NCBI GenBank assembly: GCA_938009275.1
Contig: CALLHY010000039.1
Location: 1-64,000, forward strand
Origin: an uncultured bacterium
Lineage (GTDB): Bacteria; Cloacimonadota; Cloacimonadia; Cloacimonadales; Cloacimonadaceae
Direction: 5' to 3'
DNA length: 64,000 nucleotides
The notes under the pieces were generated by a model. It worked only from the letters and a program-made list of their open reading frames with translations, searched no databases and was not told where the DNA came from. Shown piece by piece: positions 33,944-41,910 of the stretch. The translations under genes and the position numbers were made by a program. Positions within the stretch are counted from its first letter, which is position 1; each line of letters starts with the position of its first letter.

Positions 33944-35728
33944 ATGAAAAGACTCCTGCTTCTGTTATTGCTCCTGCCCGTCTGTATCTTTGGCGTAAAG
34001 GTTCAGGTATCGGTTAACAAATACACCATCAGCACCAACGACCGATTAACCATTAGCCTGAAGATTAGCGATTCCAGCCCCATCAGCGTTTCCGAGCCCG
34101 CACCACCTGTTATCAAGCTATTTAGCTTCAGGAATATGACAAATTCCTCATCCAGTTCGATTAACCTGATTGGAATGAAGAAGATAGCGGAATACTCAAG
34201 CACATATAACTACATATTCATCCCCACACAAGTGGGTTCAACCTCTATCCCCAGCATTTCTGTAAGGGTAAACAACCGCGAGTATCAAACCAAGCCCATA
34301 GCCATATCTGTGGTTAAAGGAAGCTCGTCAGGCAATAGTCAAAGCCAGTCCTCTCCTGCCTTCCCAACACCAGACCCCTTTGGCTTTAATGATTTCGACT
34401 CCTGGGATAGAACCAGAGTAATGGATGGCAACACCATGCTGGTTGCCCTGCCCGACCGTCAGTTTGTGTACCGTGGATTCCCCGCCATAGTATCCTATTA
34501 CCTCTATACCGATGAAATGGTGCGCAGCTTCAATCTGGATGATGAAAAAGACTTCGAGGGATACGGCAAGAGCACTTATGAACAGCCTACCATGCTTAAC
34601 TACGAGGATGTGAGACACAATGGCAAAAACTATAAGCGCGCATTAATTAAGCGCCTTGCCATAATGCCAAATATGGAGGGAACCCTGCAAGCCCCTCAAA
34701 TGCAGGGCGTTGCCCGTTTATATAACTTCGGTTATCTGAATAAAAGCCTGGCCAGCACAGGAGGCAGCATCGTGGTGCGCCCCCTCCCTAAGTCCGGTGT
34801 TCCGGCTGGATTTAGCGGCGCAGTTGGAAACTTTAAGATTAGCCACAGCCTGTCTAAAACAGAAGTAGCACTGGGCGAGGCAATAAGCTTTAGCTTAAAG
34901 ATTCAGGGACGAGGAAATTTTAACCAGTTCTCTTCACCCATGTTTACCTCAGGAAGCGGATTTCAGGTATCCAGCCCTGTAGTTATGGACAATCTTAATG
35001 CCGGCATAGAAGGCACACGCACCTATTACTACACCCTCATCCCCCAAAGTCGTGGCCAGCTTAAACTGCCGGAACTGCCTTTTGCCTGGTTTGATAACGA
35101 TGCAGGCGAATACCGGCAATACACCATACCCTTGCAGCAGATAGACGTTAAAGCCGCAAATGTGCTAAGCTACCTGAACAGAATGTGGGAGCCGCAAGCT
35201 CCCAGATCGATGCATCCAAAGATTTCCCTTAAGCATTATCCAAACTATGTAGCATACGCCTCGCGGGTCTGGTATTGGATTCTTGTAGCATTTGTGCTTG
35301 CCTGTTGCATTGGGATATCGGTAATGGCATACAATGCCAGGCTGCAAAGAAAGTCACCTCAGCTTTATGCAAGAAAACAAGCTCGAAAAGTAATGCAGAA
35401 ATACATGAAGCAAGCTACAGTCGCTGCTCAATCCCTATCACCAGAGTTTTACCCCATCGCCGAAAAAGCACTGTTTAACTACCTCAGCACCCGCTATGCC
35501 ATTGCGGGGCATCTATCAACCACAGAAAAGCTTGATGCTCTTGCCATGCGCAATTTACCTCTTGAGCTGCTCAAAGACTTAAATAGCTTTGTAACCCATT
35601 GCCAGGAAGCCCGCTACATGCCCGAAGCCGATAGAGCCATAAACCTTCAGCAAGACCTGCAAATGCTACAAGGTATTGTTGCCAGCTTCAGCCGCCTGCA
35701 CTATAAAAACGGCAGCACGGGAGAATAA
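33944..35728 (+). CDS. batD: BatD-like membrane protein
   Basis: The protein has 594 residues: a signal peptide (about 1-17), long periplasmic beta-sandwich repeats (PVIKLFSFRNMTNSSSSS; RFVYRGFPAIVSYYLY-like), a membrane helix at about 448-468 and a cytoplasmic helical domain. This matches the BatD layout. The ATG at 33944, two bases after batC, begins MKRLLLLLLLLPV; an ATG at 33932 is inside batC. It is the largest member of the unit and probably spans the envelope space. Confidence 0.86.
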   Translation: MKRLLLLLLLLPVCIFGVKVQVSVNKYTISTNDRLTISLKISDSSPISVSEPAPPVIKLFSFRNMTNSSSSSINLIGMKKIAEYSSTYNYIFIPTQVGSTSIPSISVRVNNREYQTKPIAISVVKGSSSGNSQSQSSPAFPTPDPFGFNDFDSWDRTRVMDGNTMLVALPDRQFVYRGFPAIVSYYLYTDEMVRSFNLDDEKDFEGYGKSTYEQPTMLNYEDVRHNGKNYKRALIKRLAIMPNMEGTLQAPQMQGVARLYNFGYLNKSLASTGGSIVVRPLPKSGVPAGFSGAVGNFKISHSLSKTEVALGEAISFSLKIQGRGNFNQFSSPMFTSGSGFQVSSPVVMDNLNAGIEGTRTYYYTLIPQSRGQLKLPELPFAWFDNDAGEYRQYTIPLQQIDVKAANVLSYLNRMWEPQAPRSMHPKISLKHYPNYVAYASRVWYWILVAFVLACCIGISVMAYNARLQRKSPQLYARKQARKVMQKYMKQATVAAQSLSPEFYPIAEKALFNYLSTRYAIAGHLSTTEKLDALAMRNLPLELLKDLNSFVTHCQEARYMPEADRAINLQQDLQMLQGIVASFSRLHYKNGSTGE

Positions 35729-35730
35729 AC

Positions 35731-36438
35731 ATGAAACTTTTATTGCTTATTACCGCCATAATGCTCTGCTGTTCTTTACCCCTTGTTGGCATAGCGGATT
35801 CCACCTCTACCCATGCTGCAAAAGAGAAACAAGAACCACATAATGCAGATTATTATTACAATCAAGCGGTTCGCTACTTCGATTCCGGAAATCAAGCTTA
35901 TGCAAACCTGTACTATTTGAAGGCGTTGAACCTGAATTCCGCACACAAGCAAGCCCGGGCAAATCTTGAGCTCTCAATCCGCCTAAGCGCAGATAGTAAA
36001 CTTTATCCACAGCATAAGTTCCTGGTGAATGCCACTTACAGAATGCTGTGGTTCTTCAGCGTTAACCGCCTGGCGATTATTAGCCTTATCTTGTTGTTAT
36101 TAGCCTCTTTGTGTTTAGCGTGGTTGCTATTCTACGATCCCGATAAAGAGCGTGCCTTGCCGCTTCTAAGCTTCATCGCGCTGTGTCTTATGTGCCTTGG
36201 CTCTTTCACGTTACTGGGCTTCAAAAGCTATCAGCAGCGAAACAACAAACTCGGGGTGCTAATCAGCCCCACAGAGCAGTTGCTTTCTGGCTCCAGTACT
36301 GCTGCCATCAGCGAGGTTCATGCGGGATTAATTGTTACGATACTGGACATAAAGGATGATTATTACCTGCTGCGTTTGCCCGACGGACAAAGCGGCAGAC
36401 TGCCCAGGCACGCTGTAGCGCGGGTGTTACAGCAGTAG
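35731..36438 (+). CDS. batE: BatE-like TPR and SH3 protein
   Basis: The protein has 235 residues: a signal peptide (about 1-22), a TPR segment (about 38-90, YYYNQAVRYFDSGNQAYANLY), two membrane helices (about 107-130 and 140-160) and an SH3-like C-terminal domain (about 172-235, VHAGLIVTILDIKDDYYLLRL). This order is typical of BatE. It starts two bases after batD and is the last gene of the eight-gene unit. Repeat-rich non-coding DNA follows its stop. Confidence 0.83.
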   Translation: MKLLLLITAIMLCCSLPLVGIADSTSTHAAKEKQEPHNADYYYNQAVRYFDSGNQAYANLYYLKALNLNSAHKQARANLELSIRLSADSKLYPQHKFLVNATYRMLWFFSVNRLAIISLILLLLASLCLAWLLFYDPDKERALPLLSFIALCLMCLGSFTLLGFKSYQQRNNKLGVLISPTEQLLSGSSTAAISEVHAGLIVTILDIKDDYYLLRLPDGQSGRLPRHAVARVLQQ

Positions 36439-36442
36439 TTTT

Positions 36443-36546
36443 TCCCCTTCTTCCCTGCTGCTCCTTGAACGAATTACTAATGCATTACGCATGAAATACG
36501 GATGGGATGCGTATTTCATGCGTAATTCTACCGCAATAGCAGCAAG
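36443..36546. repeat. Family B hairpin, copy 2, nested between halves of a family A element
   Basis: ATTACGCATGAAATACG at 36484-36500 and the arm 36510-36526 are exact reverse complements (17 bp) around loop GATGGGATG, the same loop as copy 1 at 15040. The unit with its left flank starts at about 36468. Before it lies CCCCTTCTTCCCTGCTGCT, the left end of family A, and after it ATAGCAGCAAG, part of the family A right arm. Confidence 0.78.
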
Positions 36547-36742
36547 ATAGAATAAACACAAGCACAGAGAACACAAAGCGTAAGGGCAAACCTTAGTGCA
36601 TGCCAGTTTTGATTTTGTAGAGAGTGGACAACATAGACAAGATGTACCTGATGGACTCCAGACTCAGCTTTACCACATTGGCATAGCTCGACAGCCCCCC
36701 CCCACCAACACTCAATGTCCAATCAATGATCCACTTTTCCAC

Positions 36743-36790
36743 CTCTCGACCTCTCGACCTCTCGACCTCACCCGCACACCAGCACTTACA
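36743..36790. repeat. Octamer-period array CTCTCGAC and variants
   Basis: In-register 8-bp units run CTCTCGAC (three copies, 36743-36766), CTCACCCG, CACACCAG, CACTTACA. It starts after TTTTCCAC, as in the array at 46559. It ends about 75 bases before the efp start. Confidence 0.75.
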
Positions 36791-36863
36791 AAATATCGCT
36801 TGCCAAAATAGGCAGGACAAAAATTATGGCTCACTTAGACTAAATACAAGGAACGTAATAATA

Positions 36864-37424
36864 ATGGCTTCAATGTCTGATGTACGCAACGGAATGATAA
36901 TCGAGTTCAAAGATGGACTCTATGAAATAGTGGAATTTTTACATGTAAAACCCGGCAAAGGTCCGGCTTTCATGCGCACCAAAATGAAGAATGTGCAGAC
37001 CGGACGTGTGTTGGAAAACACCTTCCGTGAAAGCGACAGCTTTAATGAAGTTCGCATCGAACGCACCAAGAAAGAATACCTTTATCGTGAAGGTGATTTT
37101 TTGGTATTGATGGATAGTGAAAACTACGAACAGATGCACGTTGATGCCTCCATTCTGGGCGATAAAGCCAAAATGATAATGGACAATATGGAAGTTATCG
37201 TAATGATCTCCCCCAGCGGAGAGGTGCTTGGCATCGACTTGCCAACCACAATTATTCAAACTATAGCCGAATGCGAACCTAACGTGAAAGGCAATACAGC
37301 CTCAGGCAGCGGTAAAGTAGCATTCACCGAGACAGGACTGCGCCTGATGGTACCGTTTTTCGTGGAAGCCGGCGAGAAGATCAAGATTGATACCCGCAAC
37401 GGCGAATACATCGAAAGAGCATAA
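36864..37424 (+). CDS. efp: Translation elongation factor P
   Basis: EF-P relieves ribosome stalling at consecutive prolines. The protein has 186 residues in three beta-barrel domains. The modification-loop lysine is K32 in VKPGKGPAF. The C-terminal IDTRNGEYIERA motif is standard. AAGGAA at 36848-36853 supports the ATG at 36864; an ATG at 36873 is also possible, and one at 36726 lies in repeat DNA. No EpmA or EarP gene is in the window, so whether K32 is modified is unknown. A small zinc-ribbon gene follows after 17 bases. Confidence 0.94.
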   Translation: MASMSDVRNGMIIEFKDGLYEIVEFLHVKPGKGPAFMRTKMKNVQTGRVLENTFRESDSFNEVRIERTKKEYLYREGDFLVLMDSENYEQMHVDASILGDKAKMIMDNMEVIVMISPSGEVLGIDLPTTIIQTIAECEPNVKGNTASGSGKVAFTETGLRLMVPFFVEAGEKIKIDTRNGEYIERA

Positions 37425-37441
37425 GAAAACAAGAGGATAAA

Positions 37442-37648
37442 ATGGGAAAAGTAAAGAGCTTTACAGCAAAACTCGCGCACGAAACCTCCAATGAAGGTAA
37501 AGTAATGTGCCCCGTATGCAATACGGAAATTAAGAGAGTGAAACTTATCACAAACCAAAAGAAGACCGGCGGTTGGAGACCTCAGAACGAATACGCCAAG
37601 ATCTGCAAATGCACAGAAGCAGACATTATGGCCGGTAAAAACCTATAA
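37442..37648 (+). CDS. Small zinc-ribbon protein, unknown function
   Basis: I do not recognise it. The protein has 68 residues, many basic. Cysteine pairs C23/C26 (CPVC) and C55/C57 (CKC) could hold one zinc. GAGGATAAA precedes the ATG. It starts 17 bases after efp and shares its terminator, so the two are probably co-transcribed, which hints at a role near translation. There is no signal peptide. Confidence 0.72.
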   Translation: MGKVKSFTAKLAHETSNEGKVMCPVCNTEIKRVKLITNQKKTGGWRPQNEYAKICKCTEADIMAGKNL

Positions 37649-37685
37649 TCACACCCGGTATTGGGGATCAGATTACACACATTGA

Positions 37686-37730
37686 ACTCGCTTGAGCTAT
37701 GCACAGTTGTGACTCAAGCGGGTTTTTTAT
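37686..37730 (+). terminator. Rho-independent terminator after efp and the zinc-ribbon gene
   Basis: ACTCGCTTGAG at 37686-37696 pairs with CTCAAGCGGGT at 37713-37723 with one G-U pair. Six T residues follow. Confidence 0.85.
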
Positions 37731-37840
37731 TGACGGCTGATGCCGTGCCTGTATTGTTGGCTCCACTATATATCTGGCGGATTCAGTTGGGAAGTTAGTT
37801 TTTTGGTCTTTGCAATACTCATTCTGGTTAAGGCGGTATT

Positions 37841-40800
37841 ATGCCCTTCATTAGTAAGATTATAAAGCCCATATTCCTGTTGGTGACACTTGTTTTCACC
37901 ACTTGGGGATATGCGTTGGTTCCCCCTGTTCCTGCCTACAAAAACCCTCCTGATACTTGGCAGGCAACCAAAATTGATGGCTTGCCCCAAGCTTCGCATA
38001 AGAATGGTGATGCTAAGGTAGAAATACCTAATAACATACTAGTGTTAAGAATCCAGTTCGCCGATCAAACTTTCCGCTCTGCACCCGCGCATCCGGACTT
38101 TTTGGCTCATGACGAAGCATTCTTTAACAGGTGGATGCTTCATTTATCGGATTTCTTTGCCGAGGCCAGCCACGGTGCATATACTCTGGACTATACTATT
38201 TACCCGCAAGTTATATCTCTGCCTAATACAATGGCATATTATGGTGAAGACAGTTCGGATAGGATAGACTGGCGTTTAGCACAGATTATTCCTGATTTTC
38301 TGGAGCAGATTGATGCAGAGATAGACTTTAATAACTTTGGTGGCATCATCATTTTCCATGCAGGTCAAGGGCAGGAATCGGACATCGACAAGCTACGCAC
38401 CAATCAGATATGGAGCACCTTTTTAACCCGAAGAAACCTTCAGGCATATTTCGAGCCGAATAATAATAACTACCCCGGAGTGCTAACCAACGACGGTGCT
38501 GTTCTTACCAATGTGGTTATCGTACCCGAAGATGAGTTTCAAGACTATTTTCCGGTACCGCCAGCAGACAATGCCGATATGTATCTATTTAGTATATATG
38601 GCGTTCTGGCACATCAGTTTGGACACCTGATCGGTTTGCCAACCCTGTTTGATAACGACAGTAGCAACGGCTATAGTCAGGGCATCGGGAATTGGGGTTT
38701 AATGGGAACTGGTGTGTGGAATGGGAATGGCTATGTTCCCGCGCAGTTATCGGCTTATTCACGCTATATGTTGGGCTGGGAAACGCCTGTTTTGCTTACT
38801 CAATCCAGCCTGAATAACCCTGTTGATCACTTCTTGAATCACTCTCCTGATGCTATCCGCATGTACAAGATACCTATTACCGAGACGGAATATTTCCTCG
38901 TGGAAAACCGTCAACAAAACCCAGATGGCAGCTTAGACCCATATAGCAGCCAGCCAAGCTACAGCTTCAAGCTGCTCCCTGAAGGTGAACAGCAGTACTA
39001 TGAGAACTATCCGCTGTTGCCATATTTTGACTTTATGACCAATAGATATTCTGGTTGCGAATGGGATTTCTTTCTCCCCGGTTTGGGCGGCCCATTTCCT
39101 CCCGGTGCCGCGGTACTGCAGGATGGATCGGGAATCCTTATCTGGCATATAGACGAGAATGTGATTGCCGAAAACTTCACTGCGAACTTCGATTACAATC
39201 GCATAAACGCCAATTCCAGTCTGAAGGGCGTTGATCTCGAAGAAGCTGATGGCATTCAACACCTGGACACATCCGCCCCAGATACATACAAGTATGGCAG
39301 CCCTTTCGACAGCTTTCGTGCCAGCAATAATGACTATTTCGGCAATCAATATCACAATGACCTGCTTTCACTGCCCACTTCGGCAAGTAACTACGGTGGT
39401 ATTCCCTTCGAGATTTATGATATCTCTGCCAGTGGCAATCGCATGCACTTCTCACTTCATACACGCTGGAGCTTAGATGCTTCGTACCAGGGTGATAATG
39501 CTGTAAGCGCCTGCGCTGTAGACTTCAATGGAGATGGAGAGACAGAGCTGTTTTACCCCATGCCCAATGGCCAGCTTTTTTTGTGGGAAAATGACGTGTT
39601 AGCCAGTGAGTTTCCGCTTACCAGAATGGATGTGGCAAAAAACTATGTATGGGATGGCAATTCGCTTTACATCCCTATGCAGCAAAGCACGCTATCTCGT
39701 CTTTACCAATTGAATACGTATGCCCCAGGCTACGTGTATACTCAAAACCAAGCCCACTGGGCAAGTCATCCGGTGGACTTGGGAACGAAGCTTGCCTTGC
39801 CATTGAACAGGATTAGCTCCTCAAACCCCGATAGCTATTCTTCTTCTTCGGTAGTTATATTAGACAAAGACGATAATAGCATTGTTACCTCAGTGAACTT
39901 TAGCGGAGTAATCTGTAGCAATATAGTGAACTTTCGCGATGGGCTATCGCTTGTATACAAAGACATCTCTGGTGCCCATTGGCTGGGAAGCATCGAAAAA
40001 GATGAATGGGAGATAACTGCTACTTCGCTTAGTGTTCCTGCCGACAGCATTATTGTAGGCATCTTTAGAGCACCAATTGTGCCTGGTAGTGTCAATGGAG
40101 AGCTAATTGTGCAATGCCGCAATAGTGTTTATGTGTTCAACGACGATTTGCAAGTATTAAGCGGCTTCCCCTATAGCCACAACTTGGTGTTAGCTACCGA
40201 TAACAGCCACTATTCACCCCTTAGTATTGCCGATGTAGATGGTAATGGCTCACTCGATATCCTGATTGGCGGTGATAATGACTATCTGGTCTTGGACTAT
40301 CAAGGTGGACGAATGAATCCTACCACAACGGCGTTATCCGGCAATCGCGACGGCATTGGTTCTGGCTTGTATGCTACCGACATTGATGCAGACGGCAAGG
40401 CTGAGTTGGTTGGTAATTTCTCCATGAACCGGCTTTGTGTATGGGATAATGATTACCGCATGAAGGGAGCTTATCCCGTGGCCTTTTCTGAAAGAAGCAG
40501 AGCCTTGCCCTTCACAGCCAAAGGCAACGATGATAACTGGTATTTGTTCAGTGCTACCGATAATGGGAGATTGTTCAGATCTCCCATAGGCAATGCCCCA
40601 TTGGCAAATCCGGGCTTGATATGGACTTCCGAGTATGCAAATCTATCCCGCAGCGCTTCCATAGACCCATCTGCATTGCCAAATCAGTATCTTAATGCCG
40701 AACTATTCGTTCCTGGGCAGTTATACCTCTATCCAAATCCATTAAAGTCCATATATAATCAAAAGTTAATCTTGAACGTTATGCCAACCCGCGATGTAAG

Positions 40801-40987
40801 CCTTGAACTTAGCATCTACGACATCAGCGGTAGCTTAATCTATAGGCAGGAGGCAATAGCCCGGGCCTATTTACGAAATCTGGACATATTCAACATCCCT
40901 GCTCACAAGCTGAGTAGCGGAGTGTACATCGCAGTAGTTAAGTCCGATAGCGAAAGCAAGCGGATTAAGTTCGGCGTGGAAAAATAA
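37841..40987 (+). CDS. Secreted M6-like protein with FG-GAP repeats and sorting domain; HQFGH active site
   Basis: The protein has 1048 residues. A signal peptide (about 1-25) is followed by an M6 (immune inhibitor A-like) metallopeptidase region with GVLAHQFGHLIGLPTLFD and the Met-turn-like GNWGLMGTG. The zinc motif is H258-Q259-F-G-H262: the catalytic Glu of HExxH is Gln (CAG, one base from GAG). The zinc could bind but ordinary peptidase activity is doubtful. FG-GAP-like repeats lie at about 560 and 800-870 (DFNGDGETELF; DVDGNGSLDILIGGD). The C-terminal YPNP domain (about 965-1048) is typical of type IX-secreted proteins. A PorV/PorQ-like gene follows. Confidence 0.85.
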   Translation: MPFISKIIKPIFLLVTLVFTTWGYALVPPVPAYKNPPDTWQATKIDGLPQASHKNGDAKVEIPNNILVLRIQFADQTFRSAPAHPDFLAHDEAFFNRWMLHLSDFFAEASHGAYTLDYTIYPQVISLPNTMAYYGEDSSDRIDWRLAQIIPDFLEQIDAEIDFNNFGGIIIFHAGQGQESDIDKLRTNQIWSTFLTRRNLQAYFEPNNNNYPGVLTNDGAVLTNVVIVPEDEFQDYFPVPPADNADMYLFSIYGVLAHQFGHLIGLPTLFDNDSSNGYSQGIGNWGLMGTGVWNGNGYVPAQLSAYSRYMLGWETPVLLTQSSLNNPVDHFLNHSPDAIRMYKIPITETEYFLVENRQQNPDGSLDPYSSQPSYSFKLLPEGEQQYYENYPLLPYFDFMTNRYSGCEWDFFLPGLGGPFPPGAAVLQDGSGILIWHIDENVIAENFTANFDYNRINANSSLKGVDLEEADGIQHLDTSAPDTYKYGSPFDSFRASNNDYFGNQYHNDLLSLPTSASNYGGIPFEIYDISASGNRMHFSLHTRWSLDASYQGDNAVSACAVDFNGDGETELFYPMPNGQLFLWENDVLASEFPLTRMDVAKNYVWDGNSLYIPMQQSTLSRLYQLNTYAPGYVYTQNQAHWASHPVDLGTKLALPLNRISSSNPDSYSSSSVVILDKDDNSIVTSVNFSGVICSNIVNFRDGLSLVYKDISGAHWLGSIEKDEWEITATSLSVPADSIIVGIFRAPIVPGSVNGELIVQCRNSVYVFNDDLQVLSGFPYSHNLVLATDNSHYSPLSIADVDGNGSLDILIGGDNDYLVLDYQGGRMNPTTTALSGNRDGIGSGLYATDIDADGKAELVGNFSMNRLCVWDNDYRMKGAYPVAFSERSRALPFTAKGNDDNWYLFSATDNGRLFRSPIGNAPLANPGLIWTSEYANLSRSASIDPSALPNQYLNAELFVPGQLYLYPNPLKSIYNQKLILNVMPTRDVSLELSIYDISGSLIYRQEAIARAYLRNLDIFNIPAHKLSSGVYIAVVKSDSESKRIKFGVEK

Positions 40988-40998
40988 CAGGAGCAATA

Positions 40999-41901
40999 AT
41001 GAAACATACAACGTTGATACTCTTCCTGTTGCTTGTAATTGGCAGCGTGTTTGCCGGTGCAAGCGAAGATACCGCTTTATACGGTTATAAGTTCCTGAAC
41101 GTGCCAAGCGGGCCAATTAGTTTAGCACTGGCCAATCGCGGCGTTCACAGCTCTGGCAATGCTTCTGCCTTCATCCTTCAGCCTGCTGCCGCCTGTGAAG
41201 CAGACCAGCGTATTCTAACCCTTAGCAGCACCCCCTGGTTGGTGGATACTCAGGCAAACACGCTGGCTTATTCATACGCAAAAAAGCTTAGCCACTTCGG
41301 CATAGCTTTGCGCAATCTGGATTATGGTGAGATTGAGAACCGTGACGACACCGGCTTTTTGATTGGGCATTACAACCCCATTGACATTGATATAATTGCC
41401 AATTACTCTTACAGAATGAGCCCCAGCCTGTACTTTGGGTTCAACCTGGGTGCTCTGTACCAAAAGCTGAATACTGCCACCAGTATGGGTGTGCATGGAG
41501 ATTTTGGCTTTAGCATGCTACCTCCAATAAAGGGTACAAAGCTCTCCGCGGTATTCCGTAACATAGGGCAATCCACCAAAACAAATGAGATTAAGGTTCG
41601 CTTCCCCACCTCCTTTGAGGCAGACTTAACCAAAGAACTTCCCATTGGTGAGCAAGAGCTTATGCTTGGATTTGGTATAATCGATGTAGCAGGAGAAAAA
41701 TTGAAGAGCAGCATCAATACTGAGCTAAAGCTTTTTGATATCCTAACCCTTAGAGGTGGATACAAGATAAATCAGGATGCCCAGAACCTTAGTGCTGGCC
41801 TTGGCCTTGCTTATCGCAGGTTTGGAGTGGACTATGGCTTTGCCGCCTTCTCCGATGGACTGAACGACGTGCACAGCTTTGGCCTTACATATCATTTCTG
41901 A
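40999..41901 (+). CDS. PorV/PorQ-like outer-membrane barrel protein
   Basis: The protein has 300 residues: a signal peptide (about 1-19), the motif FLNVPSGPISLALANRGV near 34, and a series of amphipathic strands ending in an aromatic (SFGLTYHF). It resembles PorV/PorQ proteins, outer-membrane parts of the type IX system that bind C-terminal sorting domains. It lies between two genes for proteins with such domains, which supports a role in their export or anchoring. AGGAG precedes the start. No other type IX gene is in the window. Confidence 0.78.
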   Translation: MKHTTLILFLLLVIGSVFAGASEDTALYGYKFLNVPSGPISLALANRGVHSSGNASAFILQPAAACEADQRILTLSSTPWLVDTQANTLAYSYAKKLSHFGIALRNLDYGEIENRDDTGFLIGHYNPIDIDIIANYSYRMSPSLYFGFNLGALYQKLNTATSMGVHGDFGFSMLPPIKGTKLSAVFRNIGQSTKTNEIKVRFPTSFEADLTKELPIGEQELMLGFGIIDVAGEKLKSSINTELKLFDILTLRGGYKINQDAQNLSAGLGLAYRRFGVDYGFAAFSDGLNDVHSFGLTYHF

Positions 41902-41910
41902 TAGGTTTAT

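Larger units (their letters stand above)
36439..36863. other. Intergenic region between batE and efp
   Basis: It has no gene. In order it holds a half copy of palindrome A (36443-36463), the family B hairpin unit (36468-36526), a fragment of the A right arm (ATAGCAGCAAG at about 36536-36546), a degenerate CACAGAGA-type segment near 36560, a run of nine C residues (36695-36703), and an octamer array (36743-36790). AAGGAA at 36848 is the efp ribosome binding site. Confidence 0.7.
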
